This document shows positions 19,175 through 27,066 of a DNA stretch of 64,000 nt, in pieces. How positions within the stretch are numbered: position 1 is the stretch's first letter; each line of letters opens with the position of its first letter. The stretch is from CALMFG01 sp963666035 (lineage in GTDB: Bacteria > Bacillota > Clostridia > Christensenellales > CALMFG01). Under the pieces are notes generated by a model. That model was not told the origin of the DNA. It did not search any database and worked only from the letters and a program-made list of their open reading frames with translations. The stretch spans positions 248,001-312,000 of the forward strand of contig CAXXJI010000019.1 of the NCBI GenBank assembly GCA_963666035.2, in the 5' to 3' direction. The translations under genes were made by a program, and so were the position numbers.

Positions 19175-20737
19175 TTAGTTATCTTTTTTCCCTAAGTGCT
19201 TAGCAAACGCACTGTAATGATAGCCAGTTGACATAAAGTTTGTATATAAAGTAGAGGGATCATCTGCGCCGCAATCTGAAAATGTTTTAATGTCATCCGC
19301 AACGACGCTCAACTTTTTCTCATGTGCCACGGCGGTGAACGCACGGATATAATCGAACACCGGTGTAAAACTGCCCAAAATCAGCGCAACAATCAAAACC
19401 ATCGCCGGTAGCTTTTTTCTTAATAAAGCTTTCGGCCCTTCGCCAGAATGCTTTGGCTGCATGATATTCTGATTAATATATTCGATGACCATCACGGCTA
19501 ACACAACCAATGCCGGAATGGACGCCCGCATCGCGAAATCCACTCTCCCTGCCATTTGAAACATGCCGATGAGACAAAGCGAAAGCACGCAGATCCAAAA
19601 CAACAAGTTTTTGTGATTTCCCTGCCATAGCACAGCGGTATAAATTCCAAACTCCAGCAGACAAAAGAGTACATATAACAGGATACTCTGATAAAGCGGC
19701 AAAAAATCCTGCCCGATATATATCTGAATCAGGCGGTTGGCTGTCCCTTCGGAGACACTGCCGTTCGAGGCAAAAAACAGAGCAAAAACCGGAAAGACAA
19801 AAAGTAGGGCTACGATATTTTGGAAGCTGAACAATTGTTTTAAGAAGTCTGAAAATCGGTGCGCACGTCGTTCTTTCACTGCGAAAACGATGGCATAAAC
19901 CACCAAAAACGGCAACAACCCAATGAAGGGAAAAGGAGAATATGAAAAGGCAAGAAAGCCTATAAACGCAAAGTTGACAACGCTTTTCTCCTGTATCAGC
20001 AAGAGCATCAAAAGCCATGCCGGCACGGATTGATTGAAAACGTAAGATAATTGCGTGGCGTTCGCGCTGTATTGATAGAAATAGGCCCACCATTCGAGAT
20101 CATTAGATTGTCCTTGTTGAACAGCTAAAAACCCGATGATATCCAATCCACTAAAGAGTATAAAAACCAGAACCGTGATAAGAATACGCCAAAAAGAAAA
20201 TGCTCTGACTTTAATCATCAACATCAGAAAAGTTAAGGAAACCAGCAGTGATGTCCAAACATATAGGAAGATGTTGCCCGCCAACCATGCCGCGTCCGCA
20301 CCCAAAGCAAGCATTGTCAATTTAGCAATGCCGGCCGGAACCAGCCAATACGTTAAGTAATAAACCAGTGTTGTATTTGAGTGCTCATATTGTACCGGCC
20401 ATGGGAGATTGATTAGGTCTCTGAAAACCGCGTTTCTAAAGTGATAATCGGAAGTCTGATAGAAGAATCCACCCTGCCCCGCCAAAAAGCACCACAGCAT
20501 TGCGGCAAAAATTATAAACGCCAATCCGCTCCGGCTTACTTCAACCGCATCATTTTCTATTAAGGTTTTTTCTTCCGCCAAATACTCGCGAATAATAACA
20601 ACCAGTGAAATAATCATCAACATAGCCAACGGTAGGGCCAGAAGCAATCTTACCCATCCAAAAAGAAACATGACAATCGGTAACGATAACACGATATAAA
20701 CCGTCGATTTTATTTGGCGATAATCAATTCTTATCAT
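19175..20737 (-). CDS. Large multi-pass membrane protein, GT-C-like, function unknown
   Basis: 520 residues with about twelve hydrophobic helices. After the second helix pair an extracytoplasmic loop reads GGFFYQTSDYHFRNAVFRDLI; this Asp-His arrangement in the first large loop and the overall topology recall GT-C type polyprenol-dependent glycosyltransferases. I do not recognise a named family and the assignment is tentative. The ATG follows AAGGAAAACGG. It is a monocistronic unit. Confidence 0.5.
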   Translation of the reverse strand: MIRIDYRQIKSTVYIVLSLPIVMFLFGWVRLLLALPLAMLMIISLVVIIREYLAEEKTLIENDAVEVSRSGLAFIIFAAMLWCFLAGQGGFFYQTSDYHFRNAVFRDLINLPWPVQYEHSNTTLVYYLTYWLVPAGIAKLTMLALGADAAWLAGNIFLYVWTSLLVSLTFLMLMIKVRAFSFWRILITVLVFILFSGLDIIGFLAVQQGQSNDLEWWAYFYQYSANATQLSYVFNQSVPAWLLMLLLIQEKSVVNFAFIGFLAFSYSPFPFIGLLPFLVVYAIVFAVKERRAHRFSDFLKQLFSFQNIVALLFVFPVFALFFASNGSVSEGTANRLIQIYIGQDFLPLYQSILLYVLFCLLEFGIYTAVLWQGNHKNLLFWICVLSLCLIGMFQMAGRVDFAMRASIPALVVLAVMVIEYINQNIMQPKHSGEGPKALLRKKLPAMVLIVALILGSFTPVFDYIRAFTAVAHEKKLSVVADDIKTFSDCGADDPSTLYTNFMSTGYHYSAFAKHLGKKDN

Positions 20738-20966
20738 TCCGTTTTCCTTTTTTGTGCTTTTTTATTAAAGTACACTATGGCCTGCAAAGATGTCAAGATC
20801 GAAGCAATTTGAGCAATTTGCATAGCATACCCCTCGTTTCGTGTCTATGCTTGCCGTTTTTGGCTTCATTTCTCATATCATATTACTGTAGCCGCGTAAA
20901 TTATCAACCCCAATGCGTCAGCAAAAACCCTCAGGTGGTTTGGAATCAAGAATATTTAAGGATGAT

Positions 20967-20996
20967 AAAAAGCTTTGCAGATCACAAAGCCTTTTT
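20967..20996. terminator. Terminator after the orphan sugar-binding protein gene
   Basis: AAAAAGCTTTG (20967-20977) and CAAAGCCTTTTT (20985-20996) form a stem with A/T runs at both ends. It fits the minus-strand gene ending at 21063. The rest of the 325-bp gap 20738-21062 shows nothing I recognise. Confidence 0.6.
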
Positions 20997-21062
20997 TTAA
21001 TCAATTTTGTCAGCATCTTTTTTCTGATGTTCCAAGTCCTTAAGCACAGTACGCCAAATCAA

Positions 21063-22166
21063 TTAGTAGCTGTTCGCATCCACAAAAATGGGGATTTCTA
21101 GGTATGAAGGCACATCAATCGCATCGTTGTTAAACCCAGCATTTGTTTCCACTCTGTCTCCCGACAATGCTTGCCAAATCATTATCATGGTCCGATCAAC
21201 CAGTCTCTTTGTGTCCTTAATCACTGTCATGGACTGTTTGCCTTCAATGATGTTTTCGATGTTTTCTGATTCTCCGTCTTGACCTGTCAAAATCGGGAAC
21301 GGTTTCCCCTCGGCACCATAGCCTGCAGCCTCCAAAGATGCCACGATGCCGCGCGCTAAACTGTCATTCGGGCAGAGTATTGCATCAATGTTTTCATCCG
21401 TGTAATAGGATTTCAACAGTTTATCCATTCTAATTTTTGCCTTGTCCGTCTCCCAGCCTGTCATCGCGACTTTTTTCCAGGCATCCTCTGTTTGGCCCTG
21501 GCCGGATTTAATCACTAAAGTCCCGCTCTTGATATATGGGGACAGTACATCCATAGCACCCTTAAAAAATAGCTGTGAATTATTATCATTTGGAGCCCCT
21601 GCAAAAACTTCCATCGTATATGACCCTCTATCTTCACCAGTCAGCCCCAGACTATCCACGATATATTGACCTTGAAGCGCCCCCGCAATTTCATTATCAA
21701 AAGCCACATAATAATCAATCGCATCCGTACCCATGACCAGCCGGTCAAACGCGATAATCAGTATACTTGCTTCCTTCGCCTTTTTAAGAACCGCAGACAG
21801 AGAGTATCCATCGACCGGCGCTACAATCAGCACATCAATGCCCTCCAAAATCATCTCTTCGATCTGCTTTTCTTGAGTGGCAGAATTATTATCCGCAAAT
21901 CTTAAATCAACCGTTCCTCCTGCTTTTTCAATTGTGCCTTTCAATGTATTACCGTTGCCCTCCCAAGGGCCCATAAAATCAAGCGGTATTGAGATGCCGA
22001 TATGTCCTTCAATTCTTATCGGTGTGGGGGCTGTGGACGGAGTTGGTGTAGATGCCACGGTCGGGCTCGGTATTTTTAAATCATTTTCAAATACTGGATC
22101 CTCTTGATTGGTCACGCAACCTGTTAAAAACAAGCTTAAAAGCAAAACAGCCCAAATTTTTTTCAA
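21063..22166 (-). CDS. Orphan sugar-binding lipoprotein (periplasmic-binding-protein type 1, ChvE/XylF-like)
   Basis: 367 residues. The lipobox is FLTGC; a Pro/Thr-rich linker (PSPTVASTPTPSTAPTP) then precedes a type I binding fold with DVLIVAPVDGYSL, IIAFDRLVMGTDAIDYYVAFDN and ILTGQDGE, as in ChvE and XylF aldose receptors. TTG 22166 fits the GAGGTGA site better than the GTG at 22175 that overlaps it. No permease or ATPase is adjacent, so it may feed a distant transporter or serve as a sensor. Confidence 0.85.
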   Translation of the reverse strand: MKKIWAVLLLSLFLTGCVTNQEDPVFENDLKIPSPTVASTPTPSTAPTPIRIEGHIGISIPLDFMGPWEGNGNTLKGTIEKAGGTVDLRFADNNSATQEKQIEEMILEGIDVLIVAPVDGYSLSAVLKKAKEASILIIAFDRLVMGTDAIDYYVAFDNEIAGALQGQYIVDSLGLTGEDRGSYTMEVFAGAPNDNNSQLFFKGAMDVLSPYIKSGTLVIKSGQGQTEDAWKKVAMTGWETDKAKIRMDKLLKSYYTDENIDAILCPNDSLARGIVASLEAAGYGAEGKPFPILTGQDGESENIENIIEGKQSMTVIKDTKRLVDRTMIMIWQALSGDRVETNAGFNNDAIDVPSYLEIPIFVDANSY

Positions 22167-22397
22167 CGCGATCACCTCGTTTATACTGATTTTTTACTTC
22201 TATTTTCTATTTTTATAACCATATAATAGACTTTAGCCTCTAATTTGTCAATTTTTGTGATTGTGCGACAGTTCAGTTCTTACAAAGATTCTATAACAAA
22301 TATCGAGCATTTCTATGCTAATAACATGTTTCCTGAAGATACAATTGTTTATTTATAAAATTCCCCTTCTAAATCAACCTTTTTTTCTAATTCACAA

Positions 22398-22426
22398 TTG
22401 ACGGTTAGATAGCAGTATTTTATAAT
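22398..22426 (+). promoter_or_regulatory. SigA-type promoter with long leader, upstream of the PEP-utilising gene
   Basis: TTGACG (22398-22403), 17 bases, TATAAT (22421-22426). If used, the transcript would carry a leader of about 285 bases before the ATG at 22719. The leader holds a short palindrome (GTTCAGTTGAAC) and the terminator-like hairpin at 22659. Confidence 0.65.
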
Positions 22427-22658
22427 TATTATACTGTTTATGAACTGACAGTCGCTTAAATCAAGTTCAGTTGAACCAAAAAATGAAATAGTGATATGCT
22501 CTAAATTCGGTTCACCCAAGAAGGCTGATTTTTAAGAGAACAAAAACTTACAACGTCAAGATCACTTAAAATCTATGACGAAATACTTATTTCAATGGTG
22601 AAAAACTAACCTGACAAATTAGCTTAGTAAAAAAGATAAATTAATACTATGATTTTCA

Positions 22659-22682
22659 AGGTGCAAATGTGCATCTTTTTTT
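22659..22682 (+). terminator. Intrinsic-terminator-like hairpin in the leader (attenuator candidate)
   Basis: AGGTGCA (22659-22665) and TGCATCT (22670-22676) pair with one G-U and are followed by T residues 22677-22682. It ends about 27 bases before the GGAGG at 22709. It would stop transcription before the gene unless something disrupts it, as in antibiotic- or ligand-responsive attenuators. Confidence 0.55.
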
Positions 22683-22718
22683 GTACAAATTTTAATACTT
22701 TATATGCGGAGGTGTATC

Positions 22719-25118
22719 ATGAATATTTTCCAGTTGAATAACTTACCCGATGACATCATGCCCGGCATTGGATGGGGAATTCGCGGCCCAAAACTTCTCT
22801 TTGACAATCAGCTCCATACATCAGATAGCTTTGTCCTTATCAATATTCAAAATGAAGCTGATGTCAATACGGCTGTGGACTATTGTGTAAAATGCAACTT
22901 TCAAAACTTAACACTTTATCCCTCGGTTTTCAGTGAGACTTCTGGTTTCCCTTTCTACCAGAAGTCTTATGATCCCGTAGATTGTCTTTCGGACCCTTCC
23001 CAAATCAGAGCCGGTATCTTGAGTTGTATAGAGGTACTCAAAGCCGAAGATGAGCGTTCAAAGCCCTGTTTCTTCAGCAGTGTTCTGGACGCAAAAGCAT
23101 GTGTAATGGTTCAGCAAAAGATCGATGCTGATATTTGCGGTGTATGCTTCACCGAAGACCCTGAAGGCGACAGAGTTATCCTCATCCAAACCGATGCGAG
23201 TGAGCCAGACGCAGCTGCGTCAAGCACATTTCGTGTGCTTGAGAACGATCATCGGTTTTACATTGAAAACCCCGCGGAAGATGCATTTCTCAACAATATG
23301 ATATTAACCGCAATCGCCCCACAAGCGCGGCAAGTCGGCGCCTCCGTCGGCTGCCCCCTAAAGCTTTCGTGGATCATCGCGGACAGCCAACTGTTCTGGC
23401 TTGAAGCCATCCCCGTCACATCCGACATCTGGCAAAACCCTTCCGAGTTTGATACCTCAGCCGAGTATGAGAACCATACATTTTCCACATCTATCATCAA
23501 CAATATCCTGCCGGGCCCTGTCACCCCGCTGACGCTTTCCACCGTGGTCAAAGCTTTGGATCAGAGTGTTCGCCATTCGCTGGTCAGTCATAAGTTGGCC
23601 AGACAAATCACCGATTTACCCGAAAGTGCAGGGGTAGCATGCTTCAACTCCCATGCCTTTCTCAATGTGACACAAATCAACCAGATTGCAGGAAAACAGA
23701 TGGACGGATTCAAAGAACTTATCGATGTAAGTCTTTGCGGGGAGGTGTTAGGCGAATCGTACTCCAGATGCTGGGATTTAACGCTGAGCGATTTTATTCT
23801 GCAAACCGGAAGATATTTCAAATCTTTCAGCATTGGCAAAGACACTGAACAGAAAATTCAAAGCCTTTGTGACTCCATGCAAAAAATAAGCAAAGGTGCT
23901 TCTTTAAGGGAGCAAATCGAAACAATCAATCAAAAGCTAAACGCGTTGGATACTGCTTTTTCAGACTTTTTTTCCATCTCAGCGGCGGTCAGCTTTATGA
24001 GCACCGCACTCTATTTAATCTTTATCAAAGCGCTTTTGTCCCCAGAGAAAGCCAAAACTTTGATGCTTAAATGCTTATCCGATATTCATGATGTTGAGTC
24101 CTTGGATATTGTCACATCGCTCACAACAGTGGCACGCGAGCTGGTTCTGGACAATCCGCAGGTTGCCAATTATAGTTTTGATGAGATCAAGAATGCGCTT
24201 TTGCAAGCCGAGAGTGAGTCGAAGAAAGCCTTTGATGCGTTTAACAAGCATCACGGCCACCGCGGGTTTTTCGAAATGGAACTTCGCAATCTTCCCTGGC
24301 ACCACAGGCAGGAGGATCTCGTCAGATACGTCTATTCCATATTAACCACCAATCTGTCCGAGGTGGGTCAAAGCGTGCGTGTACCTCAGTATTTAGGCTC
24401 GCTGGAAGAGAAATTCGATGTTCGAACCGTCGCGCTGATCAAACCGCTGATCGATCAAGCACGAAACGCTGTAATGATTAGCGATTCCGTCCAATCCAAA
24501 CTCGTCCAATTACTCGGCTGGTTTAAAGATGCTTACCGCCAGCTCAGCAAGAAAATGGCCCAGGAAGAGTTGATTCCAAATGGTGATTTGATCTATTTTA
24601 TGACCCATGCCGAACTGCTGGAGTATATTCCCTCCAATAACGGTGATGCAAAAGACTGCGCTTATCATGGCGACCTAATTAAAAAGGCTTTGATGCGAAA
24701 CCGAGTCTATGAAGCACAAAAAAAACATCGGTTCGGCATGCTCCACGCGGGCAGACCTCTGCCACTGAATGCCGATCTATATGCACCAAAAAAGAGCATG
24801 CTGAAAGGCCGATGCAGTACACCCGGTGTTTCGCAAGGCACCGCCCGCGTTATTTGCGGGCTTCAAGATTTAGAACAATTAAAACCTGGTGAAATCATCG
24901 TCACCGCCATTTCTGATATCGGATTTACGCCTTACTTTAACATGGCCGCTGGGCTGATCACAGAGAGTGGAACAGAATTCTCGCAGGCGGCGATCGTTGC
25001 CAGAGAGCTGGCTCTGCCCCATGTCACCGGACTAAAATTTGCAACTCGATTTATTAAAACCGACGATTCTATATCGATCAATGCCGCTTCCGGCGAAGTC
25101 ACCCTACTGAAAAAATAA
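22719..25118 (+). CDS. PEP synthase/rifampin-phosphotransferase-like protein with Gln in place of the catalytic His
   Basis: 799 residues. An ATP-grasp remnant spans about residues 1-240 (MVQQKIDADICGVCFTEDPEGD is the family pattern). A long middle domain resembles the substrate-binding part of rifampin phosphotransferases, and the swivelling His domain occupies about 700-799 (CSTPGVSQGTARV, then GLITESGTEFSQAAIVAREL). In active enzymes the last motif reads SHAAIVAR; here Gln756 (CAG, 24984-24986) replaces the phospho-accepting His. The N-terminus also lacks the usual first segment of the ATP-grasp fold. ATG 22719 follows GGAGGTG. Probably not an active phosphotransferase. Confidence 0.8.
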   Translation: MNIFQLNNLPDDIMPGIGWGIRGPKLLFDNQLHTSDSFVLINIQNEADVNTAVDYCVKCNFQNLTLYPSVFSETSGFPFYQKSYDPVDCLSDPSQIRAGILSCIEVLKAEDERSKPCFFSSVLDAKACVMVQQKIDADICGVCFTEDPEGDRVILIQTDASEPDAAASSTFRVLENDHRFYIENPAEDAFLNNMILTAIAPQARQVGASVGCPLKLSWIIADSQLFWLEAIPVTSDIWQNPSEFDTSAEYENHTFSTSIINNILPGPVTPLTLSTVVKALDQSVRHSLVSHKLARQITDLPESAGVACFNSHAFLNVTQINQIAGKQMDGFKELIDVSLCGEVLGESYSRCWDLTLSDFILQTGRYFKSFSIGKDTEQKIQSLCDSMQKISKGASLREQIETINQKLNALDTAFSDFFSISAAVSFMSTALYLIFIKALLSPEKAKTLMLKCLSDIHDVESLDIVTSLTTVARELVLDNPQVANYSFDEIKNALLQAESESKKAFDAFNKHHGHRGFFEMELRNLPWHHRQEDLVRYVYSILTTNLSEVGQSVRVPQYLGSLEEKFDVRTVALIKPLIDQARNAVMISDSVQSKLVQLLGWFKDAYRQLSKKMAQEELIPNGDLIYFMTHAELLEYIPSNNGDAKDCAYHGDLIKKALMRNRVYEAQKKHRFGMLHAGRPLPLNADLYAPKKSMLKGRCSTPGVSQGTARVICGLQDLEQLKPGEIIVTAISDIGFTPYFNMAAGLITESGTEFSQAAIVARELALPHVTGLKFATRFIKTDDSISINAASGEVTLLKK

Positions 25119-25133
25119 AATTGAAAATACACA

Positions 25134-25170
25134 AAAAGCTGGCTTATCATCAGCAAGCCAGCTTTTGTTT
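25134..25170. terminator. Strong terminator after the PEP-utilising gene
   Basis: AAAAGCTGGCTT (25134-25145) and AAGCCAGCTTTT (25155-25166) form a perfect 12-bp stem with a T-rich tail. It can also serve the convergent ferredoxin gene ending at 25187. Confidence 0.85.
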
Positions 25171-25186
25171 TTTTATCATAAATTAA

Positions 25187-25492
25187 CTATATCGTCAGAC
25201 GTTCCAGTATTTCGCCTGCTTCCAATGCGTCCACTATTTCTTCCACATCGTCAGGCGTCACGTTACCGTACCATATGGTGTCGGGATACACCATCACAAC
25301 CGGGCCCATCGAACATAGGCCCACACATCCCATCTGTGATACCATCACTTCATCCTCAATGCCCCGGTCATTCACTTCTTCCACCAGCGTCTGCAGAATA
25401 TCATGGCTCTCCTTCTTTTGGCAAACACCCTGTACCGTGCCGTTTAGGCGAGTGCTGGCACAGACAAATATATGATGTTTGGGTTTTTCCAT
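25187..25492 (-). CDS. Thioredoxin-like [2Fe-2S] ferredoxin
   Basis: 101 residues. Cys11 and Cys24 (VCASTRLNGTVQGVC) plus two cysteines in MGCVGLCSMGPVVMVYP give the cluster-binding pattern of the NuoE/Shethna-type ferredoxin domain. The GPVVMVYPD strand is characteristic. It lies at the distal end of the corrinoid methyltransferase locus and 35 bases after a nitrogenase-like stub, so it probably passed electrons to that lost reductase, or now does so to the RACo-type activator. Confidence 0.85.
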   Translation of the reverse strand: MEKPKHHIFVCASTRLNGTVQGVCQKKESHDILQTLVEEVNDRGIEDEVMVSQMGCVGLCSMGPVVMVYPDTIWYGNVTPDDVEEIVDALEAGEILERLTI

Positions 25493-25527
25493 CGCACAAA
25501 GCGCCTTTCACCGCAGTGATTGTTGAT

Positions 25528-25830
25528 TTACATCACCAGTTCAAAATCCTCTTCGGCACATTCACGATCGTATTTCTCCAAGAGGGCTGTGCTGATTTTC
25601 TCGATCAATCGTATCGCCCCGACATAACCCACCGTGGGAAAGAAGCTGGTGGACGCCATAATCGGATCACGATAATGTTTGGTCAGATGCATCCCTTGCC
25701 GCGTCAGCCGCGTCATCGACGATATGTTCTCGGTCATCCTGCTCTGCCAGCCGATGGATGCACATGAAAATGTATTACTTCGGTTTGAGATGGATAAGGC
25801 CGAATGGGCTCCGCTGAAAACAAAAGGCAC
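25528..25830 (-). pseudogene. C-terminal stub of a nitrogenase component 1-like (NifK-type) protein
   Basis: Only the last 45 codons or so look like protein of a known family: FFPTVGYVGAIRLIEKI, then a DR-x-C acidic stretch and a terminal FELVM. This matches the C-terminus of NifK-type subunits (GYEG-x-x-LL-x-EI ... Y-x-x-DLVR). The upstream part of the frame (toward 25830) has no recognisable origin, and the roughly 400 residues that should precede it are missing. Nitrogenase-like reductases occur beside MtaA-type methyltransferases in anaerobes, so a deletion remnant is the simplest reading. Confidence 0.5.
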
Positions 25831-26038
25831 CCTATATTTCAGGATGCCTGAGGATCAGTTGATTTTAATGCGGTAAGTTTGCTTCATTTCGTAATTTTTT
25901 AAATTCTACCGTTCATGACTGACCGGTGCCGATATTATAGGCTTTCGCAAAGTTGCCTTGATTGATGGCTACCACCATACGGTAAAGCGAATTGATATAG
26001 ATAATTTGCTCGCTGGTATAAATGTCCGCTAAACTATG

Positions 26039-27049
26039 CTATAGATACAACAATTTATCCATAGCTATCATATTTTCATCCGGTGTGTTTCTCGGAATCT
26101 CGCATCCGCCGGAAATCAATGTATTGTTATCAGCTACCGCCAAGCGCTTTTGGGTCGCCGCAATGACTTCGGCTTCAGTCGCGGACATCATCTCTGTCAC
26201 CGGATCGAGATTTCCGTTAACAGCGGTGCCTGTACCTCTAAATGCCTCCACCGCTTTTTCAAAATCCACCACATGATCCACATCGAATATATCCGCACCG
26301 GTTTTAGCCAGCAGTGGCAGCAGCGGGCCGGTGTTGCCGCAGATGTGCAGTTTCGCTTTGGCTCCCATAGCCTGAATATCCCGAATAATCCGGCTGTCGT
26401 ATTCTAAGCAGAACTGCTCATACAGCTTGGGCCCGACCAGCGACGCCGCGGCATTCCCCACGCCGATAAAATCCGCACCCGCCTTGATCTGTGCCTCTGC
26501 AAACCTCTTCTGCTGTTCATATATAATATCGAATAATTCAATCATCGCATCCGGATTCAGCATCAAATCCATCATAACCAGCGAAATATCGCGTAAATCC
26601 GCCGCTTCGGCCAACGCGCCTTCCACCCATCCGATGATAGGGATATCACCTTTCACTTTCTCAACAAATAATTCAATCGCTTTGATCCGGTCCAGCATGC
26701 GCTCGTCATCATATGGGCTTATGGGTTTCAATTTGCCGATTTGGGCAAGATCGGTGATGAGGTGCTCTTTACAATACGGCACCGCGTTATCCGGAATAAT
26801 CACCTTAGCGCCGAATCCGTGCGCCTCACGCATCGGGTCGCTGATCGCTGAAACGGTATCGATGCCGAAATCCTCAGCACAGCGGATCTTGCTTTCCACC
26901 AATACCTTATAATCGGTGCAGAATTCTGAATAGGTTTTCCCAATATGCTCGGCTGCAAAAGCCATCACAATGTTCATATTGGGGATTTTGTCAACCGGTG
27001 TACCTTCCATACGGTTCATCACACGTTCAAAAGAAGACATCTTATTCAT
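26039..27049 (-). CDS. URO-D fold methyltransferase, MtaA/CmuA type
   Basis: 336 residues. The MtaA zinc-site pattern is complete: His and Cys in LHICGNTGPLL and the later Cys in SGGCEIPRNTP. Family members move methyl groups between a corrinoid protein and a thiol or tetrahydropterin. ATG 27049 is chosen for AAAGGA nine bases upstream; the ATG at 27067 overlaps the RACo gene stop. The stop is TAG, after which the same frame stays open for 41 more codons to a TGA. It is the last intact methyl-transfer gene of the operon. Confidence 0.85.
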   Translation of the reverse strand: MNKMSSFERVMNRMEGTPVDKIPNMNIVMAFAAEHIGKTYSEFCTDYKVLVESKIRCAEDFGIDTVSAISDPMREAHGFGAKVIIPDNAVPYCKEHLITDLAQIGKLKPISPYDDERMLDRIKAIELFVEKVKGDIPIIGWVEGALAEAADLRDISLVMMDLMLNPDAMIELFDIIYEQQKRFAEAQIKAGADFIGVGNAAASLVGPKLYEQFCLEYDSRIIRDIQAMGAKAKLHICGNTGPLLPLLAKTGADIFDVDHVVDFEKAVEAFRGTGTAVNGNLDPVTEMMSATEAEVIAATQKRLAVADNNTLISGGCEIPRNTPDENMIAMDKLLYL

Positions 27050-27066
27050 ATAGAATGATCCTTTCA

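Noticed and set aside
25679..25876. Plus-strand open frame ending in a TOBE-like stretch (ENVLLRFEMDK ... GTLYFRMPEDQLILMR)
   Set aside because: It lies opposite the NifK-like stub and has no ribosome site or start of its own. It could be another fragment, but the similarity is too weak to call.
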